Shown one piece after another: positions 21,813 to 29,203 of a stretch of DNA of 30,410 nt. Source of the stretch: JBIOWF01 sp044868295 (GTDB lineage Bacteria; Actinomycetota; Actinomycetes; Streptosporangiales; Streptosporangiaceae); assembly GCA_044868295.1 (NCBI GenBank), contig JBIOWF010000182.1:1-30410 (forward strand), written 5' to 3'. Positions within the stretch are counted from its first letter, which is position 1, and every line of letters starts with the position of its first letter. The translations under genes and the position numbers were made by a program. The notes beneath the pieces were generated by a model that made no database searches, was not told the DNA's origin, and saw only the letters and a list, made by a program, of their open reading frames with translations.

Positions 21813-24461
21813 ATGACCACGGTTGACGAATGCGACGCCCTGCTTCGCGACGGCGAGATCGCCCACATCAGACCGCTGCGGGACTCCGATCACCCGGCCT
21901 TGCACGCACTGGTGGACCGCACCTCGCCGAAGTCCGCCTACCTGCGGTTCTTCGCCGGTGGACACAACACCGCGCACCGGTACATGGACCGGCTGACCGG
22001 CCCTCAGTATCGGGGTCACGCGCTGGTCGCCCTGCTTGAGGGACGGCTCGTCGCGGTCGCCGAGTACATCCCCGCGGACGACCGGCCGAGCGCCGACATC
22101 GCCGTTCTGATCGACGACAACGTCCAGGGCCGCGGCCTCGGCACGCTGCTCCTGGAACATGTGGCGATCGAAGCCGCCGCCCACGGCGTGACCGAGTTGG
22201 TGGCCGACGTGCTGGCGCGGAACCGGGCCATGCTGAACGTCCTGCGTGATTTGGGACTTGCCGCCGCACACGAGTTCGTGGGCGACGAGGTGCGGGTCCG
22301 GATCGATCTGCGTCCCACCGACAGCCTGTCCGCCGCGATCGAGCGGCGCGATCACGAGGGCCAGCGCGCCTCACTCACGCGGGTTCTGTCCCCTCGCTCG
22401 GTGGCCGTCGTGGGCGCGAGCCGTGAGCCGGGCCGGGTGGGTCACCGGCTGCTGTGCAGCCTCGTCGACGGTGGGTTCGCCGGGCCCATCTATCCGGTGA
22501 ACCCGAAGGCCACCGAGATCCTCGGCCGCACCGCCTACCCGGATCTCGCCTCCATCGGCGAACCCGTCGACCTGGTCGTGGTCGCCACCCCGGCGGCCTC
22601 GGTCCTGGACGTCGCGCGTGACTGCGCCGGCCACGGCGTGGCCGGGGTGGTCGTGGTCACCGCCGACTTCGCCGAGACCGGCGCGGAGGGCGCGGCGCGC
22701 CAGACCGAGCTGCTGCGGATCTGCCGCACCGCGGGGATGCGCCTGATCGGCCCGAACTGCCTGGGGATCGTCAACACCGGCGCCCAGCTCAACGCGAGCT
22801 TCCTGCCGCACGCTCCGCTGCCGGGCGCCATGGCGTTGATGTCGCAATCGGGAGCGGTCGCGGCCGGGCTCGTCGACCGCGCGAGCACGCTCGGCGTGGG
22901 CATCTCGTCGTTCGTCTCGGTCGGCAACAAGGCCGACGTCAGCGGCAACGACCTGCTGGACTACTGGGAGGACGACGAGCAGACCAAGGTCATCGCGCTC
23001 TACCTGGAGTCGTTCGGCAACCCGCGCAAATTCGGCCGGATCGCGCGGCGCGTGGGGCGGCGCAAGCCGATCATCGCGATCAAGAGCGGACGCAGCACGT
23101 CGGGCGATCGCGCGGTCCGCTCCCACACCGCGGCCGCGGCGACACCGGACGTGGCTGTCGACTCGCTGCTGCGGGGCGCCGGGGTCATCCGCGTCGACAG
23201 CATGCAGGAACTGCTCGACACCGCGCGGCTCCTGACCGCTCAGCCGCTGCCCGCCGGACGCCGAGTCGCCATCGTCGGCAACTCCGGCGGGCCCGAGGCG
23301 CTGGCCGCGGACGCCTGCGAACGGTACGGCCTTGCCGTACCGGAACTGTCGCCCGGCACCCAGCGGCGGATGCGCTCCCAGGTGCGGGCTGCCGCTGCGA
23401 CCGCCAACCCGGTGGACCTGACCGCGGACGGGCAGGCCGAAGAACTGGAGTTCGCGATCCGCGCGGCGCTCGACGATCCGGTGATCGACACGGTGCTGGT
23501 CGTGTACACCCCGCCGTTCGGCTCCGGCCTGACGCGGACGATGGAGTCGATCGCGAAGGCCGCGCAGTCGACGGCCAAGACCGTGGTCGCCTGCGTGGTG
23601 GGCCACGACGGCACGGTCGGCCCGGTCCCGGGCTACGCCTTTCCCGAGCAGGCCGTTCAGGCCGTCAGCCGCGCCGCGGCCTACGCCGAGTGGCGTTCCC
23701 AGCCCGCCCTGCCCGCCGCCTCGCCGAGCGGGACCGACGCCCGCGCCGCCCGGGAGATCATCGAAACGGACCTGTCCGACCACCCTGAGGGCCGCTGGCT
23801 CGACCCGGAAACCGCGGCCAGGCTGCTCGCCTGCTACGACGTCACGGTCGCGGCATTCGCCACGGCTGACAGCCCAGAACGCGCCGCCGAGGCGGCGGCG
23901 GAGCTCGGCTTCCCCGTGGCCCTGAAGGCGATCGGTCCGGTGCACAAGAGCGATGTCGGCGGGGTCCGGCTCCGGCTGCGCACCGCCGATGAGGTGGCCG
24001 GTGCCTACCGCGCGATGCGCGACGGCATCGGCGGCGAGATGACGGGCGCGACGGTCCAGCGGATGGCCGGTGACGGCGTGGAAATCATCATCGGCGCGGT
24101 CGGACATCCCTCCTTCGGGCCCTTGATCATGGTGGGGATGGGCGGCGTCACCGCCGAACTCCTCGCCGACCGCGCATTCCGTGTCCCTCCGCTCACCACC
24201 CGGGACCCGGCCGAGATGATCCGGGAGCTGCGGTGCGCACCACTCCTGTCCGGATATCGGGGCCGACCGGTCGCGGACACCCCAGCGCTGGAAGATCAGA
24301 TCACCCGCGTTGCGGCGCTCGTGGACGACTTCCCGGAGATCGCCGAGCTCGACCTGAACCCCGTCATTGTCGGGCCGTCCGGTGCCATCACGGTGGACGT
24401 CCGCATCCGGCTGGCGCCGGCCGCACCCATCCCGTCTCCGCTGCGCCGCCGGCTCCGTTGA
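21813..24461 (+). CDS. GNAT acetyltransferase fused to ADP-forming acyl-CoA synthetase
   Basis: 882 residues from ATG 21813; an earlier ATG at 21780 overlaps the regulatory region too closely. Residues 1-170 are a GNAT domain (IRPLRDSDHPALHALV; acetyl-CoA motif DDNVQGRGLGTLLLEHV). From about 190 comes a CoA-binding Rossmann domain (SPRSVAVVGASREPGRVGHR), then succinyl-CoA-ligase-like domains with the likely phospho-His in VRSHTAAAATPD (near residue 440) and GNSGGPEALAADACERYG. The C-terminus (about 664-882) is ATP-grasp: LGFPVALKAIGPVHKSDVGG. Proteins of this type are either acetate/acyl-CoA ligases or acyl-CoA-regulated protein lysine acetyltransferases (Pat/PatZ-like, with GNAT placed first here). 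No RBS is visible, in line with a leaderless mRNA. It precedes the alcohol dehydrogenase. Confidence 0.92.
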   Translation: MTTVDECDALLRDGEIAHIRPLRDSDHPALHALVDRTSPKSAYLRFFAGGHNTAHRYMDRLTGPQYRGHALVALLEGRLVAVAEYIPADDRPSADIAVLIDDNVQGRGLGTLLLEHVAIEAAAHGVTELVADVLARNRAMLNVLRDLGLAAAHEFVGDEVRVRIDLRPTDSLSAAIERRDHEGQRASLTRVLSPRSVAVVGASREPGRVGHRLLCSLVDGGFAGPIYPVNPKATEILGRTAYPDLASIGEPVDLVVVATPAASVLDVARDCAGHGVAGVVVVTADFAETGAEGAARQTELLRICRTAGMRLIGPNCLGIVNTGAQLNASFLPHAPLPGAMALMSQSGAVAAGLVDRASTLGVGISSFVSVGNKADVSGNDLLDYWEDDEQTKVIALYLESFGNPRKFGRIARRVGRRKPIIAIKSGRSTSGDRAVRSHTAAAATPDVAVDSLLRGAGVIRVDSMQELLDTARLLTAQPLPAGRRVAIVGNSGGPEALAADACERYGLAVPELSPGTQRRMRSQVRAAAATANPVDLTADGQAEELEFAIRAALDDPVIDTVLVVYTPPFGSGLTRTMESIAKAAQSTAKTVVACVVGHDGTVGPVPGYAFPEQAVQAVSRAAAYAEWRSQPALPAASPSGTDARAAREIIETDLSDHPEGRWLDPETAARLLACYDVTVAAFATADSPERAAEAAAELGFPVALKAIGPVHKSDVGGVRLRLRTADEVAGAYRAMRDGIGGEMTGATVQRMAGDGVEIIIGAVGHPSFGPLIMVGMGGVTAELLADRAFRVPPLTTRDPAEMIRELRCAPLLSGYRGRPVADTPALEDQITRVAALVDDFPEIAELDLNPVIVGPSGAITVDVRIRLAPAAPIPSPLRRRLR

Positions 24462-24501
24462 GGCCGGGCCTCCGTGAAACTCCTTGAGGCCCTGGCGTCT
24501 T

Positions 24502-24515
24502 GGGCCGTTCGTCCC
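24502..24515. promoter_or_regulatory. DosR-like palindromic box 13
   Basis: GGGCCGTTCGTCCC (reverse GGGACGAACGGCCC), an imperfect palindrome. Its centre is 65.5 bp upstream of the alcohol dehydrogenase ATG at 24574. Confidence 0.58.
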
Positions 24516-24573
24516 TCGTCGTGAAGACATACCGGCGGGGATGCTGAAGATACTCGTGAGAGGAGACCAGACA

Positions 24574-25584
24574 ATGCGCGCATCGCTTGTCACCGCCTTC
24601 GACAGCCCACTTGAGATCCGCGACCTTCCGATTCCGGAGTTGCGGGCCGACCAGGTGCTCGTCCGCATCGAGGCCAGCGGCCTCTGTCACACCGACATCC
24701 ACGCCGCACACGGAGACTGGCCGGTCAAGCCGGCTCTGCCGTTCACTCTGGGGCACGAGGGTGTCGGGATCATCGAGCGGGTCGGCGGTGCCGTAACGAA
24801 TCGGGCCGTCGGCGAACGCGTGGCGGTCCCCTGGCTGGGCTACGCCTGCGGCACCTGCGACTACTGCGTCAGCGGGCGCGAAACCCTCTGCGAGGCGCAG
24901 CTGAACACCGGCTACGCCCTCAACGGCGGCCACGCTGAATATGTCGCCGCGTTCGCCAGTCACGTGGTTCCCGTGCCGCCCGGCGTCAACCCTCTGGAAG
25001 CCGCCCCGCTGACCTGCGCCGGCGTCACCACGTACAAGGCCATCAAGGTCTCCGGGCTGCGCCCGACCGAGCGGGCCGCCATCTTCGGCATCGGCGGCCT
25101 GGGCCACCTGGCCCAGCAGTACGTCCAGATCTTCGGCGGTGACACGGTGGCCGTGGATCTGACCGACGCCAAGCTCCGGCTCGCTGAGGAACTGGGCGCG
25201 ACCCATGTCGTCAACGCCAAGACCAGCGACCCGGTCGCCGAGATCAAGAAACTGGGTGGCGTCGACGTGGCGGTCGTCCTGGCCGCGAATCCGCACGTTC
25301 TGGAGCAGGCCCACGCCTCGCTCCGCCGGGGTGGCCGCCTTGTCCTGGTTTCTTTGCCCAAGGACAACGCGATGCGACTGCCGATCTTCGAAACCGTGCT
25401 GGGCGGCATCAGCGTCATCGGCTCCATCGTCGGCACCCGCGCCGATCTGGCCGAGGTCTTCCAGCTCCACGCCGCCGGCCGTACGACCGTGAAATACGAG
25501 ACCCGCAAGCTGGAGGAGATCAACCAGGCCTTCGACGACGTGCTCGCCGGTCGTGTCACCGCCCGCCTCGTCTTCGAATTCTGA
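24574..25584 (+). CDS. Zinc-dependent alcohol dehydrogenase
   Basis: 336 residues from ATG 24574, chosen for the site AGAGGAGACCAGACA; in-frame ATG 24541 is less likely. It is a medium-chain dehydrogenase of the AdhP/AdhA type. Catalytic zinc ligands are C38 (SGLCHTD), H61-E62 (GHEGVG) and C148 (PLTCAGVTTY). Structural zinc ligands are C92, C95, C98 and C106 (ACGTCDYCVSGRETLC). The NAD-binding Rossmann motif is GIGGLGHLA (172-180). Length is normal. It should interconvert primary alcohols and aldehydes with NAD+, as a fermentative NADH sink under low oxygen. Its own DosR-like box shows it is probably not just an operon partner of the preceding ligase gene. Confidence 0.95.
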   Translation: MRASLVTAFDSPLEIRDLPIPELRADQVLVRIEASGLCHTDIHAAHGDWPVKPALPFTLGHEGVGIIERVGGAVTNRAVGERVAVPWLGYACGTCDYCVSGRETLCEAQLNTGYALNGGHAEYVAAFASHVVPVPPGVNPLEAAPLTCAGVTTYKAIKVSGLRPTERAAIFGIGGLGHLAQQYVQIFGGDTVAVDLTDAKLRLAEELGATHVVNAKTSDPVAEIKKLGGVDVAVVLAANPHVLEQAHASLRRGGRLVLVSLPKDNAMRLPIFETVLGGISVIGSIVGTRADLAEVFQLHAAGRTTVKYETRKLEEINQAFDDVLAGRVTARLVFEF

Positions 25585-25764
25585 CTTCATCCGGTGGCGG
25601 GCGAGGCGGTCTTGGGCGGGCCCGTGATTCTTCCGGTGGACTACGTGATACATGAAGGCGCCATCGTGTTCCGCACCGCCCCCCACCGAGATCACCGGCC
25701 GCCGTGTCCACGGCGACAGCGTATGAAGACACGACTGCCACTAATCCTTGACGACACCAGGTGG

Positions 25765-25792
25765 CTCCCGCTCTCCGCGACGAGAGCGGGAG
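25765..25792. terminator. Strong 11-bp hairpin, likely bidirectional terminator
   Basis: CTCCCGCTCTC, loop CGCGAC, GAGAGCGGGAG: a perfect 11-bp stem between the convergent alcohol dehydrogenase (stop 25584) and the reverse-strand ATPase/usp unit. It lies directly after the end of the usp remnant, the position expected for its terminator. Confidence 0.6.
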
Positions 25793-25954
25793 TTCCCGGA
25801 TGGCCACCGGGCAGCGCGAGCGGGCACAGCGTGCACCCGGCGCGAGACATTTCTTCACCCCCATTCGGCTGACAAGGGCTTCCGCGGCCGCCCATTCGAC
25901 TGCTGTGCGCCCCTGTGGGAAGCCGTCATAGCCGACGATGATTTCTTGCCGCAC
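25790..25954 (-). pseudogene. Universal stress protein remnant with internal deletion
   Basis: A GTG at 25954 begins VRQEIIVGYDGFPQGRTAVE then WAAAEALV, a clear UspA N-terminus. After a few residues (SRMGVKKCLAPGA) it jumps to ARSRCPVAIRELP, which resembles the extreme C-terminus of a USP (compare CPVAVVP). At least 100 codons are missing, including the nucleotide-binding motif. The frame stays open to 25556 but that part is not protein-like. It begins 5 bp after the P2 ATPase stop (25959), so it was probably the second gene of that operon. Confidence 0.72.
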
Positions 25955-25958
25955 GCCG

Positions 25959-28457
25959 TCACCGTCGGCCGGCACGAGCCCGGAGCAGGTCGCACACGAT
26001 CGGGGTGACCATTGCCGCGCCGAGAGCCATGGCCCAGCCGAGAGGCGGCAGCGGCACCAGGGCGAGCAGCGCGCCCACAGGCGGGACCAGGGTCACGAAC
26101 GCCTGCAGTGCCGCAGTGACCGTGACCGCGATGAGCACCGCTCTACCGTGCCACCAGCCGCGCTCGAACGTCCAGCGGCGGGCGCGGGCGACGTACGCCA
26201 GGGTGAGCCGGGCGAAGACCAGCGCGAGCACGGCCTGGGTGCGGACCTGTTCGTCGCTCCAGCCGAGGCGGCGGGCGACTTCGACCGCGGCGAACACCAG
26301 CGCGCTGACGATGAGAGCCCGGACGGCGATGACTTCAAGCACCTGCCGGGACAGGAGACCGTCGCGCCGGGAGCGCAGCGCGAGGGAGTCGCCTGCGGGG
26401 CGGTCGACGCCGAGGGCGATGGCGGGGATTCCGTCCAGTGCCAAGTTGATCCAGAGCAGGTGCACGGGGAGCAGCGGAACGACGAGATCTGGCCAGAGGA
26501 TCAGACCGGCGAGGACCAGGAGGATCTCCGCGAGGTTCCCGGTGAAGAGGTAGCCGATCATCGAGGCGACGTTGTGGTGCAGGCGGCGGCCCTCCCGGAT
26601 GCCGGTGACGATGGTGCCGAGCTCGCCGTTGGTCACCACGACTGCGGCGGCCTCCCGCGCGACGTCCGTACCCTCATCACCCGCCATGGCGACACCCACG
26701 TCGGCGTGGCGCAGCGCCGGGGCGTCGTTGACGCCGTCGCCGGTCATCGTGACCACCTCGCCGTGCTCCCGCAGCGCGCGGACCAGGTCGAGCTTCGTCG
26801 CCGGATCGACGCGTGCGAGAACCCCCGCCTCGCGCAGCCGGTGGTGCCTGTCATCGCCGTTGAGGCCGGAGCCGGTAACGACGGGATCGGGGTGGATGCC
26901 GACTTCCTCGGCGACGGCGCGGGCCGTGTCCGCGTGGTCGCCGGTGACCATGACCACGCGGATCCCAGCCGCACGGCTGTCGGCCACCGCTTGGCAGGCT
27001 GACGTACGGATCTCATCCCGCAAGCCCACCAGGCCGACGGGGCGTAGACCGTCGGCCTCCAGATCGTCGGTGCCCTTCTCGGCGAGCGCGAGCACACGCA
27101 GGCCTCTTCGAGCGAGCTCGGGTACTGCTCCCACAAGCCGAGCGGTCTCCTCGCCGCCGGCGCAGCGGGCCAGCACCACCTCGGGCGCTCCCTTGACGGT
27201 CAGCAGCGGACCTCCGCAGGCCTCTTGCGTGTACACGGTGGTGACCACGGCCATCGACCGCGTTTCGGCGTCGAAGGGCCGGCTGTCCACGCGGGATTCA
27301 CCGGACGCGAGTCGTACGCCGCGCGCCTCGGCGGCTGCCGCGAGAGCGACATCGACCGCGTCGCCCAGCCCGTCGCGCGCGTCGTTGCACCGGAGTGCCG
27401 CCCGCCAAAGGTCGGCCCCCGGCACGGCGACCTGGTCGATCACTGTGAGATGTCCCGTGGTCAAGGTGCCTGTCTTGTCCGTGGCGATGACCGTGGTCGC
27501 GCCGAGTGCTTCGATCGCCGACAGCCTGCGTACGATCACGCCCAGCCTCGCCATGCGCTGCCCGCCCAGCGCCAACGCGGTGGTCACCGCGGCGGCCAGG
27601 CTTTCTGGGACCGCCGCGATGGCCAGCGCCACCCCGGCGAGGATGATGTCGAGCAAAGCGACTTCACCACGGCTCACGCGGGTCAGACCCATGAGGACCA
27701 TCACCGCTCCGGCGACGATCGCAACGATTCCGATGCGCCGGGACACCCGGCCCAGCTCCACCTCCAGCGGACCCCTGACATCTCCGCCCAGGGCGGAGGC
27801 GATGCGGCCCATTTCCGTTCGCGTACCCGTACACGTCACTTCGGCGACACCAGAACCTCGTACGACCAGCGTCCCGGCGAACAACTCCCCTGTGCGGTCG
27901 CCAAGCGGAATCTCCCCGTCTGCCGGACCGCCGCCGGTCTGGCCGAGGCCGGCCCGGCCGTCGACCCGCTTGCCGACCGACATCGACTCCCCCGTGAGCA
28001 TCGCCTCGTCGACGGCCAGCGCGCTCTCCTCGATCACGCGAGCATCTGCCGGGACGCGGTCACCCGCCGCGACCTCGATGATGTCCCCGGGAACGACCTG
28101 CGCCGCGGGGATTCGCCGCACAGCGTCTCCTCGGCGGACCTTGGCCATCGGCGCGGTGAGCGTGCGGAGCGCCCGCACGGCCCGGTCTGCCTTCGCCTCC
28201 TGGCTCACTCCGATGACGACGTTGACGACGAGGATCGTCAAGATGGCCGCGCCCTCTGGAACCTCGCCGAGGACGACCAGTGTGACCAGGCCGGCGATCA
28301 ACAGCAGGATCGACATCGGGTCGGCCAGTTGGCGTGCCGCTCGGGCGCTCAGGGTCGGCGGTTTGGGCTGGGGGAGCTCATTTGGCCCGACCTCGGCCAG
28401 CAGCCGCTCGGCGGCGTCCTGCGTGAGCCCGGAAAGCACATGCGCGGCGATATCCAT
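25959..28457 (-). CDS. P2-type cation-transporting ATPase (calcium-pump-like)
   Basis: 832 residues, full length, from ATG 28457. Features: N-terminal cation-ATPase domain (LTQDAAERLLAEVGPNELPQ, about 11-30), actuator loop MLTGESMSVG (TGES 155-158), M4 motif AAVPESLAAAVTTALALG (about 281-298, PES where SERCA has PEG), phosphorylation site ATDKTGTLTTG (D327), hinge TGDGVNDAPA, and M6 motif HLLWINLALDGIPAIALGVD, whose Asn and Asp match the calcium ligands of SERCA-type pumps. It is therefore most like P2A calcium ATPases (PacL, CtpF), though the ion is unproven. A box lies 64.5 bp upstream. It is a different gene from the 902-residue pump; the two differ strongly in M4 and M6. Confidence 0.92.
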   Translation of the reverse strand: MDIAAHVLSGLTQDAAERLLAEVGPNELPQPKPPTLSARAARQLADPMSILLLIAGLVTLVVLGEVPEGAAILTILVVNVVIGVSQEAKADRAVRALRTLTAPMAKVRRGDAVRRIPAAQVVPGDIIEVAAGDRVPADARVIEESALAVDEAMLTGESMSVGKRVDGRAGLGQTGGGPADGEIPLGDRTGELFAGTLVVRGSGVAEVTCTGTRTEMGRIASALGGDVRGPLEVELGRVSRRIGIVAIVAGAVMVLMGLTRVSRGEVALLDIILAGVALAIAAVPESLAAAVTTALALGGQRMARLGVIVRRLSAIEALGATTVIATDKTGTLTTGHLTVIDQVAVPGADLWRAALRCNDARDGLGDAVDVALAAAAEARGVRLASGESRVDSRPFDAETRSMAVVTTVYTQEACGGPLLTVKGAPEVVLARCAGGEETARLVGAVPELARRGLRVLALAEKGTDDLEADGLRPVGLVGLRDEIRTSACQAVADSRAAGIRVVMVTGDHADTARAVAEEVGIHPDPVVTGSGLNGDDRHHRLREAGVLARVDPATKLDLVRALREHGEVVTMTGDGVNDAPALRHADVGVAMAGDEGTDVAREAAAVVVTNGELGTIVTGIREGRRLHHNVASMIGYLFTGNLAEILLVLAGLILWPDLVVPLLPVHLLWINLALDGIPAIALGVDRPAGDSLALRSRRDGLLSRQVLEVIAVRALIVSALVFAAVEVARRLGWSDEQVRTQAVLALVFARLTLAYVARARRWTFERGWWHGRAVLIAVTVTAALQAFVTLVPPVGALLALVPLPPLGWAMALGAAMVTPIVCDLLRARAGRR

Positions 28458-28514
28458 ACCCCAAGCAGATCATCAAGGCCCGGCAGCAGTCCCGGGCGAA
28501 GGACACAGGAAGGT

Positions 28515-28528
28515 GGGACCTTCGCCCC
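28515..28528. promoter_or_regulatory. DosR-like palindromic box 14
   Basis: GGGACCTTCGCCCC. Its centre is 64.5 bp upstream of the P2 ATPase ATG (28457, reverse strand). It directly abuts the start of the DevR-like remnant. Confidence 0.62.
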
Positions 28529-28720
28529 GAATGCACGCAGCGCCACATCCTGGAGTTGATCGGCGAGGGCCTGACTGACCGGCAGATCGGTCAACGGCTC
28601 TTCCTGGCCGAGAAAACCGTCAAGAACTACTTGTCCAACCTACTGGCGAAGCTCAACATGCAGCGCCGGACACAGGCCGCGGCGCTGGTGGCCCGGCTGA
28701 AGGCGAATCGAAGCGAATAG
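28529..28720 (+). pseudogene. DevR/DosR-like response regulator remnant (LuxR-type HTH only)
   Basis: The forward strand reads HILELIGEGLTDRQIGQRLF then LAEKTVKNYLSNLLAKLNMQ and RRTQAAALVARLKANRSE, stop TAG at 28718-28720. This is the complete LuxR/GerE helix-turn-helix of the NarL/DevR family; AEKTVKNY and RRTQAA are typical of DosR itself. There is no start codon at the beginning and no receiver domain upstream: that space is the promoter of the divergent ATPase. The gene has lost its first two thirds. A short product from an internal TTG or GTG cannot be excluded. Confidence 0.82.
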
Positions 28721-28721
28721 G

Positions 28722-28735
28722 AGGACTTTCGCCCC
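28722..28735 (+). promoter_or_regulatory. DosR-like palindromic box 15
   Basis: AGGACTTTCGCCCC, an exact match to RGGACYTTNGNCCC. Its centre is 43.5 bp upstream of ATG 28772, the same distance as box 12 to the GNAT-ligase gene. Confidence 0.65.
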
Positions 28736-28771
28736 TAACCCCGCTGTGGGCCGGCCGGGATCCTGGCTGGC

Positions 28772-29179
28772 ATGAAGCTCGATTCAGCCGGTCTGGAGGT
28801 GCTCTCCCCCGAGGAGTGCCTGGCCCTGCTCGCCTCGGTTCCGATCGGGCGGATCGTGTTCACCGATCGTGCGCTGCCCGCGGTCCAGCCGGTGAACTTT
28901 CACCTGGATGGCCGGGACATCGTCATTCGTACGGCCATCGGTTCCAAGATGGCCGCCGCCGCGCGGAACGCGATCGTCGCGTTCGAGGTGGACGACTTCG
29001 ACGCGGACCTGCGCACGGGGTGGTCGGTCACCATCGTGGGTCCGGCGCGGGCGGTCAGCGATCCGCTCGAGATCGCCCGGCTCGGGCAGCTTCCCCTGAC
29101 GACGTGGGCGCCCGGAAGCCGGGATCATTTCATCGTCATCCGCGCGGAACAGATCTCCGGTCGGCGTATCCTCCGATAG
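28772..29179 (+). CDS. Pyridoxamine 5'-phosphate oxidase-like FMN split-barrel protein
   Basis: 135 residues from ATG 28772. The fold pattern is that of the PNPOx-like split barrel: LSPEECLALLASVPIGRIVF, ALPAVQPVNFHLDGRDIVIR, TAIGSKMAAAARNAIVAFEV and GWSVTIVGPARAVSD. Such small proteins bind FMN, F420 or heme, and several are in the mycobacterial DosR regulon. Which cofactor is bound cannot be read from the sequence. No Shine-Dalgarno is seen before the ATG and the box lies 43.5 bp upstream, so translation may be leaderless. Convergent with the histidine kinase gene, which ends 24 bp after it. Confidence 0.88.
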   Translation: MKLDSAGLEVLSPEECLALLASVPIGRIVFTDRALPAVQPVNFHLDGRDIVIRTAIGSKMAAAARNAIVAFEVDDFDADLRTGWSVTIVGPARAVSDPLEIARLGQLPLTTWAPGSRDHFIVIRAEQISGRRILR

Positions 29180-29203
29180 TCCGTCGCGGCCACGGCGGAG
29201 GCG

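Noticed and set aside
22371..24668. Long reverse frame (765 codons) opposite the GNAT-ligase fusion
   Set aside because: Antisense shadow of a well supported gene; composition is Arg/Gly/His-rich and without domain motifs.
26572..28578. Long forward frames opposite the 832-residue P2 ATPase
   Set aside because: Ser/Thr/Arg-rich antisense shadow. The DevR-like remnant at 28529-28720 is in a different, motif-bearing frame.
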